Counted from the first letter of the stretch, positions 18,650 to 27,600 are shown. The stretch is 64,000 bases of DNA from Primorskyibacter marinus (GCF_003313245.1 NZ_QJSD01000001.1:372001-436000), one strand, 5' to 3'. Numbers and translations are program-made. Notes: a model not told the origin generated them from the letters alone.

Positions 18650-19375
18650 ATGAAACCGCCATCACGGCAGAGAATAAAGACCCAGCTTGCTCCGATCGCG
18701 CCCAGGATGCTTGCAGAAACCATTGTCGATGCGATTGTCGAGGCTGCGGCCAAGGGACAATTCCTGCCCGGCGACCGCATCATCGAAGCCGATCTTGCCC
18801 GCCAGTTGAATGTCAGCCGTGTACCGGTGCGCGAAGCGCTGCGCCTGTTGGAAAGCCGCGGTGTGGTGGAAAACACGCCCTATCGTGGCATGCGCCTTAT
18901 GGAAGTCTCCAAGGACAGCATGCGCAGCCTGCGCAAGGTTCGCCTGACGCTGGAAATGCTGGCTGCGACCGAGATTCAGAACCGCGCGGAAAAGGAACCC
19001 GAACTTCTGGGTCCACTGGCCGAATGCGTGCAATCACTTCGCGATGCCTCTCGTGCCAAGGATTATTACCGCGTCGCCATCCACGACATAGAATTTCATC
19101 GCCGTCTCTGTCAGGTGCCGGGCAATCGCGCGCTGATGCAGGCATGGGAACCGCTGGCGCAACAATTGACCATCGTGATCGGGCTTTCGACTTTTCTTCA
19201 ACCCACACTGGTCAACATCATCGAGGAACATGAAGAATTGCTGGGGATCCTACAGAAAGGCACCCACGAAGAGCTGGAACGCAATATGCAAACCCATATC
19301 CTCGAAGTGCCCGATGCGGTAAATTACGAACGGCTTCGCGCCAATCGCGACAACGTCAAAAAGCAAGATCCGTGA
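18650..19375 (+). CDS. GntR-family (FadR/FCD) transcriptional regulator of the catabolic locus
   Basis: A 241-residue regulator. The winged helix (residues about 15-80) has the GntR signature DRIIEADLARQLNVSRVPVREALRLLE; the FCD effector domain follows, with the metal-site pattern in HDIEFHRRL, EEHEELL and the C-terminal QTHILE. FCD regulators usually bind an organic acid or amino-acid-like inducer and release a TNGTATACNA operator. Exactly such sites occur at 10326, 18515 and 22019. The ATG at 18650 gives a normal length; an upstream ATG at 18587 would add 21 residues. Its 3' end overlaps the convergent sulfatase gene by 20 bp. Confidence 0.92.
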   Translation: MKPPSRQRIKTQLAPIAPRMLAETIVDAIVEAAAKGQFLPGDRIIEADLARQLNVSRVPVREALRLLESRGVVENTPYRGMRLMEVSKDSMRSLRKVRLTLEMLAATEIQNRAEKEPELLGPLAECVQSLRDASRAKDYYRVAIHDIEFHRRLCQVPGNRALMQAWEPLAQQLTIVIGLSTFLQPTLVNIIEEHEELLGILQKGTHEELERNMQTHILEVPDAVNYERLRANRDNVKKQDP

Positions 19376-20771
19376 TCGGGTAATCATCCCCGGCCTCGGC
19401 CAGAAGTCGGATCAGCTTTTGGTGCATATCGCGTACGCGTTCGGGGTCTTGCTCGATCAGGTTGCGCTGCTCGAACGGATCGGTAGCAAGATCATGCAGC
19501 ATCCACGGCCGGACCCCATTTGTGGCGTTACCCAACACGGTGTATTTTGTATCCCGCGTGCGAATGCCGCGCCAGGTCTCGTCATGGTAACGCCGGTTCG
19601 GGCGCAGTTCTGCTGTGAATTCCAACAGGACGCCATCGCGATCCGGTAACGCCCCCTGCCCGGTCACAAAGCCAGAGACATCCAGCCCCGGCAGGTTTGG
19701 CGACGCGCCGCCGCCAAGGCCCACCACTGTCGGAAAAAGATCTTCGGTACACAGCGGTATGTCGCTGTGACGTCCAGGGGGGACCAGCCCGGCATCCGTG
19801 GACCACAAGACAAACGGCACACCGATGGATTCCTCGAACGGCTCTCCCTTTCCCAGCATACCGTGGCTGCCGCCCAACTCGCCGTGGTCGGACAGGAAGA
19901 CCACGATGGTTTCCCGATCCGATGGCATCTCCTGCACCGTCTTCAGAAGTGTCCCCATATTGCGATCGATCTCTTCGATCATTGCGTAATAGATCTGCAT
20001 GTTTGCGACAAAGATCGCATCGCGCTCCGCGCCCCGGACCGCATCGAGCGTCGATCCATCCTTCGCCATTTTTTGCCATTCCGGCGGGAAGGTGCGGATC
20101 GCCTGCACATCGACATTCGGTCGTCTCGCATACCCCCCGCGGGAGGCCACCCTCCGGATGGCCTCCTCTGGTGCCGTGAAGGGCGGGTGCGGAGCCTCCA
20201 CGGACAAAATCAGGAAAGACGGGTCATCACGCGGCACTGACAGCCAGTCACGGGCGCGCTGAAACAGCGCGTCGGTCTGATACCCCTCCAGGGGGACGGA
20301 CTGATCCGCCTCGCCTTCGAACAAATGCGTGTCGTAGAAATCATTGCGCAGCTCGAACCCCTGCCAATCCGCAAAGCCGCGCCTATGGCTGGCCGGGATT
20401 GGCGTCCGGTTGGCCTCTTGCAAGCTCTGCCCGCCAACGATGCCGTACAGCGAATAAAGATGCCATTTGCCAAGATAGCCAGTGTGATAGCCGCAATCCT
20501 GCATGGCCTCGCCCAGTGTGCGCTCTGCCGGTGACATGCGGTAGCCCAGCGCGGGGACCATCCGGCTATGCGCATATTCTCCGGTCAGAAACGAAAACCG
20601 AAACGGCACACAGGCCGGAAAGGTCGAGGACATGGCATCGAACACCAGCCCTTCTGCGGCCATGCGGTCTATGACCGGCGTGCGCAAATTGCTGTCGCCG
20701 TAAAAGCCCAGCGCGTCGCGGCGAAGCTGATCCACCAGCACCACAACGATATTCGGTGCCGCACCCCTCAT
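19356..20771 (-). CDS. Type I sulfatase-superfamily hydrolase (2 of 3)
   Basis: A 471-residue sulfatase-type enzyme. The formylglycine Cys is in CVPFR at about residue 54, where Phe replaces the usual Ser, Ala or Thr of CxPxR. Metal-site residues appear in VVLVDQLRRD and FLSDHGELGGSHGML, and the active-site Lys/His region in GKWHLYSL. There is no signal peptide. The ATG at 20771 lies 1 bp after the enolase-family stop (TGATATG), so the two are translationally coupled and should act in one pathway. Confidence 0.9.
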   Translation of the reverse strand: MRGAAPNIVVVLVDQLRRDALGFYGDSNLRTPVIDRMAAEGLVFDAMSSTFPACVPFRFSFLTGEYAHSRMVPALGYRMSPAERTLGEAMQDCGYHTGYLGKWHLYSLYGIVGGQSLQEANRTPIPASHRRGFADWQGFELRNDFYDTHLFEGEADQSVPLEGYQTDALFQRARDWLSVPRDDPSFLILSVEAPHPPFTAPEEAIRRVASRGGYARRPNVDVQAIRTFPPEWQKMAKDGSTLDAVRGAERDAIFVANMQIYYAMIEEIDRNMGTLLKTVQEMPSDRETIVVFLSDHGELGGSHGMLGKGEPFEESIGVPFVLWSTDAGLVPPGRHSDIPLCTEDLFPTVVGLGGGASPNLPGLDVSGFVTGQGALPDRDGVLLEFTAELRPNRRYHDETWRGIRTRDTKYTVLGNATNGVRPWMLHDLATDPFEQRNLIEQDPERVRDMHQKLIRLLAEAGDDYPITDLAF

Positions 20772-20772
20772 A

Positions 20773-21891
20773 TCAAAGGCTGCTGACCGCAAATTTCTCA
20801 ATCACCTCGTAATTAGGTTCAAAACCCAGGCCCGGTGCATCCGGCACATCCATGAATCCGTCTTTCTGCTTGAATGGCTCGCGGGCCAGGTTGCGGGAAA
20901 TCTCGGACGGCTCCACACAGTATTCCAGCACATAGGCGTTGGGCACGGCAGCAAGAAAGGTCAGCGACGCGGCGGTATTGAGATCCGTGGTAAAGTTGTG
21001 ATTGGCCACCAGCACCCCCTTGTCGGCGGCATATTGCGCGATCTTCATGGCCTGCGTCAGGCCACAGCGCGTCAGGTCGATCTGCGCCAAACCGATACCG
21101 CCTTCATCGATCAACCGCTGAAACCCGCGCAGGGTACATTCTTCTTCTCCTGCCGCCAGACGCTGGGTGATGTTTTCGGAAATCCGTCGATAGCCATTCA
21201 GGTCGTCGGGATGCACCGGTTCTTCGATCCAGGCGAGGTTGTAGGGTTCGAACAGCTTGGCGCGCTGGATGGTAGTGGTCGCGTCCCAGATCAGACCGAC
21301 ATCCAGCATGATGTCGAAATCGTCGCCCGCCGCCTTGCGCAGCGCATCAAGATAGGCGCAATCAGTGGCCGGGTCCTTGCCAAACGGCTCCCACCCGAAT
21401 TTGGCGGCGCTGAACCCTTCATCCCTGGCGGCGCGCAGCCGTTCGGCCGTATCCTCGGGCGTGAACTGGAACATGTTGGAAGAATAGACCCGCAGCTTGT
21501 CGCGGTAGCGCCCGCCCAGAAGTTTCCATACCGGTTGATCCAGCGCCTTGCCCTTGATGTCCCATAGGGCCAGATCACAGCCCGCCATCGCCTGAATGAC
21601 CGCGCCCTCGCGCCCGTAATACAGCGTGCCCTCATACATCTTTGTCCACAACCGCGCGACATCCATCGGATCCTCCCCGATCAGCAGGTTGCGCAATCCG
21701 GTCACGATGGTGTGGGACATTGGCGCGTCGATGATTGCCTTCACCACCCAGGGGCAGCCGTCCACTTCGCCCCAGCCGGTCACCCCCGCATCGGTATCGA
21801 TCCGCACCAGCAAGGCATCCTGCGAACTGTCGGTGCGCGCCTCGATCTCTGGGAGCCGGAGATAAATCGCGGTGACGTCGGTAATCTTCAT
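20773..21891 (-). CDS. Enolase-superfamily enzyme (mandelate racemase/muconate lactonizing type)
   Basis: A 372-residue member of the enolase superfamily, which abstracts a proton alpha to a carboxylate. The three metal ligands are visible as the Asp of DVGLIWD, the Glu of IEEPVHPDD and the Glu of AAGEEE; the first catalytic Lys is in AAKFGW (K-x-G rather than K-x-K), and an ANHNF His with an IDLTRCG Asp suggests a His-Asp dyad. This looks like an acid-sugar dehydratase or racemase of the mandelate racemase subgroup; the substrate is unknown. The ATG at 21891 is preferred (GGAG upstream, and it begins the family's first strand MKITDV). It is coupled to the sulfatase downstream. Confidence 0.9.
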   Translation of the reverse strand: MKITDVTAIYLRLPEIEARTDSSQDALLVRIDTDAGVTGWGEVDGCPWVVKAIIDAPMSHTIVTGLRNLLIGEDPMDVARLWTKMYEGTLYYGREGAVIQAMAGCDLALWDIKGKALDQPVWKLLGGRYRDKLRVYSSNMFQFTPEDTAERLRAARDEGFSAAKFGWEPFGKDPATDCAYLDALRKAAGDDFDIMLDVGLIWDATTTIQRAKLFEPYNLAWIEEPVHPDDLNGYRRISENITQRLAAGEEECTLRGFQRLIDEGGIGLAQIDLTRCGLTQAMKIAQYAADKGVLVANHNFTTDLNTAASLTFLAAVPNAYVLEYCVEPSEISRNLAREPFKQKDGFMDVPDAPGLGFEPNYEVIEKFAVSSL

Positions 21892-22018
21892 TCCTGGCTC
21901 CAATATCTTTGTTTGCCCCAGCAGGCCCATCCGCGCAACGTCGGCAGCTTTCGGGATCAATGGCCGTAAAGCGCCGCCCTTGTGCAGATGCCGCACAGGT
22001 TGACTCGCATTTTTCGGA

Positions 22019-22036
22019 TTGTATAAACGTATACGA
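22019..22036. promoter_or_regulatory. Predicted GntR operator, copy C
   Basis: TTGTATAAACGTATACGA, same TNGTAT-N6-ATACGA layout as the other two sites. It sits between the divergent enolase/sulfatase unit (start 21891) and the ABC-ATPase/sulfatase unit (start 22119) and could control both. Confidence 0.77.
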
Positions 22037-22118
22037 AGAGCGCAAGCTGCTATTTTGTAACGCGTCTTTTCGAACGGCTATGTGCATAATGGCCGACATG
22101 CAGATTCGGAGATCCGAC

Positions 22119-23117
22119 ATGGCGGTTACGCCTTTGCTTTCGGTCCGCGGACTAGGCGTCAGCCTTGGGCGCGCGGCGCTGATCGAAGGGGTCGATCTGG
22201 ACTTGATGATGGGCAAGACCCACGGGCTGGTCGGAGAATCCGGCAGTGGCAAGTCGGTGTCGGCCATGGCGATCATGCGCCTGCTTGAGCCCAGGCAATT
22301 CCGCGTCGAGGCCCAGCGCATCACCTTTGACGGGCGCGACCTGTCGGCGCTTGGCACGACTGAAATGCGGCGCGTGCGCGGGGCAGAAATCTCGATGATC
22401 TTTCAAGAGCCGATGACCGCGCTGAATCCCGTGCTTCCGGTGGGCGAGCAAATCGTCGAAACCTTGCGCGTGCATCAAGGGCTAAATCGCGCGACGGCCC
22501 GGAAACGCGCGTTGGAAATGCTGGAATGGGTCCGCATTCCCGCAGCCGACAGGCGGATTGACGAATACCCACATCAGCTATCGGGTGGCATGCGGCAGCG
22601 TGTGATGATCGCCATCGCCATCGCCTGCCAGCCCAAGCTGCTGATCGCGGACGAACCGACAACGGCGCTGGATGTGACCATTCAGGCACAGATCCTTGAA
22701 TTGCTGCACGAGTTGCAGCGCGAGTTGGGCATGGGTATTCTGTTGATTACCCATGACCTGGGCGTGGTTGCAGGCTATGCCGACGATGTCTCGGTGATGT
22801 ATGCTGGCCGGATCATCGAGACCGGGACGACGTCACAGATTTTCGAGCACGCGCTGCACCCCTATACCCAAGGACTGTTGCGCAGCCATCCGCCGGTGGA
22901 TCGTGATGTGGACGAATTACCAACCATTCCCGGCACTGTACCGCAACCGCATGAACGCCCCAATGGCTGCCGGTTTGGACCGCGTTGCGCGCATTTTCGT
23001 CAGATCTGCGACCAGACTGATCCGCGACTGATGGGTTTTGAACATCAGCATCGTGCCGCCTGCATACGCCCCAAAGGTTACCTCTTTGACGAACCGCTGG
23101 AGGTCAGTGATGGATGA
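22119..23117 (+). CDS. ABC importer ATPase 1 (DppD-like)
   Basis: A 332-residue nucleotide-binding subunit with Walker A GESGSGKS, signature [12 protein letters not shown], Walker [13 protein letters not shown] and the C-terminal peptide-ABC extension ([13 protein letters not shown], a Cys-rich stretch seen in the DppD/DppF group). It energises the importer whose permeases and binding protein are encoded 5-8 kb away on the other strand. The ATG at 22119 follows GGAG by 7 bp; earlier in-frame ATGs at 22080-22098 are less well placed. It overlaps the next gene by 8 bp. Confidence 0.93.
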   Translation: MAVTPLLSVRGLGVSLGRAALIEGVDLDLMMGKTHGLVGESGSGKSVSAMAIMRLLEPRQFRVEAQRITFDGRDLSALGTTEMRRVRGAEISMIFQEPMTALNPVLPVGEQIVETLRVHQGLNRATARKRALEMLEWVRIPAADRRIDEYPHQLSGGMRQRVMIAIAIACQPKLLIADEPTTALDVTIQAQILELLHELQRELGMGILLITHDLGVVAGYADDVSVMYAGRIIETGTTSQIFEHALHPYTQGLLRSHPPVDRDVDELPTIPGTVPQPHERPNGCRFGPRCAHFRQICDQTDPRLMGFEHQHRAACIRPKGYLFDEPLEVSDG

Positions 23118-24120
23118 TCGCGGCACGCCCTATCTGCGCATCACCAACCTGACAAAGCACTTTCGGGTCGGACGTGGCGGGCTGCTTGGTCGCAAACGCC
23201 CGGTCGTGCGGGCAGTTGACGACGTGTCCTTTTCGATCGCGCGCGGCGAGACGCTGGCCGTGGTCGGCGAATCCGGCTGCGGCAAGACCACTCTGGGCCG
23301 TCTGGTGCTGCGTTTGATCGAGGCTGACTCCGGCCGGATCGAGATCGCAGGCACCGAGATACGCGGCCTGGATCATCGCGCCATGCAAGAGTTCCGCCGC
23401 CGCGTCCAGATCGTCATCCAGGATCCGTTCGGCTCGCTCAATCCGCGTATGCTGATCGGGCAGGCGATCATGGAACCGCTGGACATTCACTCTGTCGGTA
23501 CGGCCAAAGCGCGGCGGGCACGGCTTGCCGAACTGCTTGACCTTGTGGGTCTACCGCAAGAGTTTGCCGCGCGCTTTCCGCACCAGTTGTCGGGCGGTCA
23601 GCGCCAGCGCGTCGGCATTGCCCGCGCGCTTGCCTTGGAAACCGATCTGCTGATCTGCGATGAGGCCGTTTCGGCGCTTGATGTCAGCGTGCAGGCGCAA
23701 ATCGTCAACCTTTTGCAAAAGCTCAAGCACGAGCGCCACCTGACCTACCTGTTCATCAGCCATGACATGGCCATTGTCCGTCACATCGCCGACCATATTG
23801 CGGTGATGTATCTGGGCGAAATTGTCGAGATCGCACCGAAGGCACAGCTTTTTGCGGCACCCGCGCATCCCTACACCCAGGCATTGCTGAAATCCGTCCC
23901 GCGCGCGCGTGTCCAGGAACGGCCAAAACTTGCCATAAAGGGCGACATTCCCAGCCCGATCGACCCGCCCTCGGGCTGCCGATTTCACACCCGCTGCCCG
24001 CATGTGATGCAGATCTGCCGCAGCACGCCCCCCCCGCGAACGACTGTTGGCCCGAACCACGGTGCCAACTGCCACCTTCTGACCCCCGCCCTGCCCGCTG
24101 CAAAAGGACAGTCCGCATGA
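23110..24120 (+). CDS. ABC importer ATPase 2 (DppF-like)
   Basis: A 336-residue ATPase with Walker A GESGCGKTT, signature LSGGQRQRVGIA, Walker B LLICDEAVSALD and the C-terminal FHTRCPHVMQIC extension. It forms the heterodimeric motor with the DppD-like subunit. GGAGG lies 6 bp before the ATG, inside the end of dppD. Its stop overlaps the sulfatase start (ATGA, 24117-24120), so transporter and hydrolase are coupled. Confidence 0.93.
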   Translation: MDDRGTPYLRITNLTKHFRVGRGGLLGRKRPVVRAVDDVSFSIARGETLAVVGESGCGKTTLGRLVLRLIEADSGRIEIAGTEIRGLDHRAMQEFRRRVQIVIQDPFGSLNPRMLIGQAIMEPLDIHSVGTAKARRARLAELLDLVGLPQEFAARFPHQLSGGQRQRVGIARALALETDLLICDEAVSALDVSVQAQIVNLLQKLKHERHLTYLFISHDMAIVRHIADHIAVMYLGEIVEIAPKAQLFAAPAHPYTQALLKSVPRARVQERPKLAIKGDIPSPIDPPSGCRFHTRCPHVMQICRSTPPPRTTVGPNHGANCHLLTPALPAAKGQSA

Positions 24121-25367
24121 CCAAACAGCCCAATATCGTCGTGATCTTCTCGGACCAGCACCGCGCCGATGCGATGGGCTGCGCAGGCAGCGCCTTTGTT
24201 GAAACGCCCAATCTGGACCGGCTGGGCGCAGAGGGTGTGCGGTTCCAGAACGCCTACACCCCCTGGCCCGTCTGCACCCCCGCCCGCGCGACGATGTGGA
24301 CCGGCGTCTACCCCCACACCCATCGGATCATCGACAACGTCTACGGCATCGACAATGCGTTCGAAAGCGTCGGCGCGGTCAAACGAACAGTCTTCGACCA
24401 GCTACAGGATGCAGGCTACCTGACCGCGCATTTCGGGAAATGGCATCTGGGCGAAGGCCACCCGCCGTTCTTCGACATCTGGGAAGAGAGCTTCAACAGC
24501 CGTGTCGGGCATTGGGTGGACGGTCGTCTTGACGGCCAATACCGACCCACCGTGCAGACCGACGCCTGCATCGATTTTCTGCAAGAACAGGCGCATGCGG
24601 CCAAAGATCAACCCTTCGTCATGGTCCAAAGCTACTACCCGCCGCATGATCCTTTCACCGCACCTGCGCGTTTCTACGAACCCTATCGCAACAAGGGCGT
24701 GCCTTTCGCGGGTTATTACGCCGCTGTCTCCGCGCTTGACCATGAGATCGGGCGCATACTGGACACGCTGGAATCCACAGGACTGCGCGAGAACACGATT
24801 GTCCTGTATTACTCCGACCACGGAGAGACCTTCCGCTACCGCCCCGAGGGCGAGCATAAATTCGTCTGCACCGACGATTCGATCCGCATCCCGATGCTGA
24901 TCTCATGTCCGGGCACAATCGCCGCCGGTGACGTGCGAACGGATCTGGTGGGGTTGCAGGATCTGACACCAACCCTGCTGGAATTCGCCAAGGTGCCGTC
25001 GCTGGACCAATGTCACGGGCAAAGTCTCAAACCCTTGCTCGACGGCATGCCCGCCCCGGATTGGCGGCGCGGGTTCTACGTTCAGAACATCACCCATGTC
25101 AGCGCATTGCACCAACGCGCATGGCTATCCGAGGGTTGGAAACTCATCGTCTCGGATGATGGCAACCACGAGCTTTACAACCGACATGCCGATCCCGAGG
25201 AAGAGCTGAACCTTTTCACCACGCCCCGCACCGATCCCGGTTTCGATCGCTACACCCATTATCCATCTTATCGACCCGTGATCGAACAGATGGTGCGCGA
25301 CGCCAAGCAATTTGCGCACCGCATAGACGACCACGAAGGTCTTGCGCTCTTGCGGTTGGTGGCCTGA
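24117..25367 (+). CDS. Type I sulfatase-superfamily hydrolase (3 of 3)
   Basis: A 416-residue sulfatase-type enzyme, the shortest of the three. The formylglycine Cys is in CTPAR at about residue 53; metal-site residues are in VIFSDQHRAD and YYSDHGETF, and GKWHLGEGH carries the conserved active-site Lys and His. There is no signal peptide. Its start overlaps the DppF stop, so it probably acts directly on the imported molecule. The locus ends here: 25368-25547 contains no gene. Confidence 0.9.
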   Translation: MTKQPNIVVIFSDQHRADAMGCAGSAFVETPNLDRLGAEGVRFQNAYTPWPVCTPARATMWTGVYPHTHRIIDNVYGIDNAFESVGAVKRTVFDQLQDAGYLTAHFGKWHLGEGHPPFFDIWEESFNSRVGHWVDGRLDGQYRPTVQTDACIDFLQEQAHAAKDQPFVMVQSYYPPHDPFTAPARFYEPYRNKGVPFAGYYAAVSALDHEIGRILDTLESTGLRENTIVLYYSDHGETFRYRPEGEHKFVCTDDSIRIPMLISCPGTIAAGDVRTDLVGLQDLTPTLLEFAKVPSLDQCHGQSLKPLLDGMPAPDWRRGFYVQNITHVSALHQRAWLSEGWKLIVSDDGNHELYNRHADPEEELNLFTTPRTDPGFDRYTHYPSYRPVIEQMVRDAKQFAHRIDDHEGLALLRLVA

Positions 25368-25547
25368 CGCGCGATTTTGGTCTTTTTCTCATACGGTTCT
25401 GATCGGAATCGTCGTCACAGAGGTGGCGGATTCGACTGTGGATAAGCCCCTGCCAATTCGTCAACATGCTTCAGTTTCATGACTACAGCCATGCAAAATG
25501 CCCCAATTTTCATCTCGGGAGGGGGCACCAAGGTCATGTCATGCTTG

Positions 25548-25570
25548 AAAAACAACACCCTCGAGGGGTG
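25548..25570 (-). terminator. Intrinsic terminator of tRNA-Leu
   Basis: On the minus strand, directly after the tRNA, CACCC-CTCGA-GGGTG is followed by TTGTTTTT, a short stem with a T-run. Confidence 0.75.
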
Positions 25571-25574
25571 GTGA

Positions 25575-25660
25575 TGGTGCGGTCGGAGAGACTCGAACTC
25601 TCACGGGTATTACCCCACAGCGACCTCAACGCTGCGCGTCTACCATTCCGCCACGACCGC
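25575..25660 (-). tRNA. tRNA-Leu (anticodon GAG)
   Basis: On the minus strand the sequence begins GCGGTCG and ends CGACCGC-A-CCA, closing a 7-bp acceptor stem with an encoded CCA. The anticodon stem and loop CAGCG-TTGAGGT-CGCTG gives GAG. A long variable arm (TGTGGGGTAATACCCGT) and the T-loop GTTCGAGTC confirm a class II leucine tRNA. The gene is 86 nt including CCA. Its 3' end faces the catabolic locus. Confidence 0.96.
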
Positions 25661-25737
25661 ACATGATCGGGTAGTGTCGCGGCGTATATCCAAGCGCGTG
25701 GACGATGTGAAGGGCATTTTTACGCAAAATCCACCGA

Positions 25738-26544
25738 TCATCTGCAAAGCTCCCATGTTCCGTCAATCTTCTCATATGTTTGGCGTGAAATTCGACTGAA
25801 ATCCTGCGCATCAATATCTGCGGCGTGACGTTCCACCGTCAGACGCTTTCCGTCTATTTCCAGTAGGTTGAGGTCGTTCGGTTCGCCTCTTACACGACTG
25901 GACAGGCCGGTGCCTGCCTGAAGCAACAAGATGCCTTCGGCATCGCGCAGAATCCGTGTGCTCCAAGTGTGCAGATGACCGCACAGCACAATATCCGCGC
26001 CACAGCTGTTCAATTCTCGCAAGCCGACGTCGGCATTGCGCATCGGACGTTTATGGGTGTCCGGTTGATGTTCGGGCGGATGGTGCATCATGACGATGCC
26101 CAAGCGGTCGTCGCGGCGTCCATCGGGGCCGCACAACAGATGATTGCAAACCCGGCGCAGACTGGTCCGGCGCAACTTGCCACGCTGCCATGCACGGGAA
26201 TCGGCGGTATTGATGCCGTTGACCAGAACATCGTCCGATTGCCAGCAAGGCTCCAGATCGCGGGCGATGTGCTTGCGAAAGCGCGACCACGGCCACAAAA
26301 ACCGAACAAGCAGGTTATCAAGCGGCGTGTCGTGATTGCCCGGCACCGACAGCACTTGCGGTGACAAGCGGTCAATAAAGGCCCGTGCGTCCTTGAACTG
26401 GTTATGGCGGGCACGCTGCGTCAAATCGCCGGACAGCAGAACAAGGGCCGCCCCTGACCCGTTGATGAAGCGCACCAAGGGATCCAGCAGTTCTGGCCGG
26501 TCCTTGCCGAAATGCAGGTCCGAGATATGAACGATGCGCGTCAT
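25738..26544 (-). CDS. Calcineurin-like metallophosphoesterase
   Basis: A 268-residue phosphoesterase with the full binuclear-metal set: ISDLHFG, LLSGDLTQRA, PGNHDTPL, MMHHPPE and CGHLHTWS. This is the class III cyclic-nucleotide phosphodiesterase/CpdA-like group, but the actual substrate (cyclic nucleotide, phospholipid, UDP-sugar) cannot be decided. It overlaps the upstream lipid-kinase-like gene by 4 bp (ATGA), which hints at a shared phospholipid or phosphate function. Confidence 0.9.
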   Translation of the reverse strand: MTRIVHISDLHFGKDRPELLDPLVRFINGSGAALVLLSGDLTQRARHNQFKDARAFIDRLSPQVLSVPGNHDTPLDNLLVRFLWPWSRFRKHIARDLEPCWQSDDVLVNGINTADSRAWQRGKLRRTSLRRVCNHLLCGPDGRRDDRLGIVMMHHPPEHQPDTHKRPMRNADVGLRELNSCGADIVLCGHLHTWSTRILRDAEGILLLQAGTGLSSRVRGEPNDLNLLEIDGKRLTVERHAADIDAQDFSRISRQTYEKIDGTWELCR

Positions 26545-27479
26545 GCCGGGGCGATCACCCGCAACGCATCATCCCGCAGCCGAAAATTGAACGGTCCCGT
26601 CATCGGGAAACGCTCGCCGTCCATGGCGATCACATGGCTTGGTTGCAGCGTTTCAATCTGGATGTCATGTCCGCAGATCAGCTCGAAGTCGCGCTGTGGG
26701 TCCATGCCTCTGCGTGCAAGCTTCAAGGCACCGACCAACAGTTGCATGCGCGTACTGTCAGGGGCCAAAAACAGCGCGAACCCACCGTCCCGGATACATT
26801 CGGCCCCGTCCAGCCCGAAATGCTCCAGCTGGAACGCACTCCGTGCCACAAAGGCCAGCGGAGTCTTGGCGCGGTGGACCTTGCCATCCACGGTGACTTT
26901 CATCCGCAGGGGGGACCGGAACGTCGCAAAGGCACGCAGCACCGACCAATGTGCCGCCAGTTGCGATCTGCCCCAGCGCCTGTATGTGCCCTCGCGCTTC
27001 TTCAACACCTCGGGATAAACCCCAAGACTGGCATTGTTGACGAAAGGCCGACCATTCACCTCGCCAAGCGTGAAAGCGCGCGACTGCCCTTCCGCAATCA
27101 GATCTATCGCGTCATTGATCTGTTCCGGGATACCCAGCCCTCGTGCAACAAAGTTAAACGTCCCTTGCGGAATGATGCCCATCGTGCGCCCGGACCCGGC
27201 TAACTGCCCGGCAATGCCCGAGATTGTGCCATCCCCGCCCGCAGCGACAATTGTACGAAACCCGTCCTTCATGGCTCGGCGGCAGGTATCGGCAAGCAGG
27301 TTGCCGCCGTCCATCCTGCGAAGTTCAAACATGCCGGGATGGCGCGCAAAGGCGGACTTCAACGCCGCCACCGTGGCATCGGTTTCCCCTCGTCCAGACG
27401 ACGCATTAAGGAGGACACAGACGTCTGCGGCAGGCTTTCCCTCCGGCCCCATCTTCATTGTCGTCTCATGCGTTGACAC
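26541..27479 (-). CDS. Diacylglycerol kinase-family lipid kinase
   Basis: A 312-residue soluble lipid kinase of the DagK/YegS catalytic family: N-terminal CVLLNASSGRG, ATP-binding VAAGGDGTISGIAGQL and IIPQGTFNFVARGLG, then a C-terminal beta-rich domain with FLAPDSTRM and IAMDGERFP. It would phosphorylate diacylglycerol or a related lipid at the membrane surface. I use the GTG at 27479 because AGGAG lies 7 bp upstream; an ATG at 27458 is the alternative. It forms an operon with the metallophosphoesterase. Confidence 0.88.
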   Translation of the reverse strand: MSTHETTMKMGPEGKPAADVCVLLNASSGRGETDATVAALKSAFARHPGMFELRRMDGGNLLADTCRRAMKDGFRTIVAAGGDGTISGIAGQLAGSGRTMGIIPQGTFNFVARGLGIPEQINDAIDLIAEGQSRAFTLGEVNGRPFVNNASLGVYPEVLKKREGTYRRWGRSQLAAHWSVLRAFATFRSPLRMKVTVDGKVHRAKTPLAFVARSAFQLEHFGLDGAECIRDGGFALFLAPDSTRMQLLVGALKLARRGMDPQRDFELICGHDIQIETLQPSHVIAMDGERFPMTGPFNFRLRDDALRVIAPA

Positions 27480-27600
27480 CGGTGCTCTCCTGCCATGCTG
27501 CACATTCAACGCGACGAAGCGTTATGGGTTCCTTTTCGTGCGGGCCTTCAATAAGAGTTGATCGGCAATTTTGGCAGGTCGCCACAGCGGAGTGCAACAA

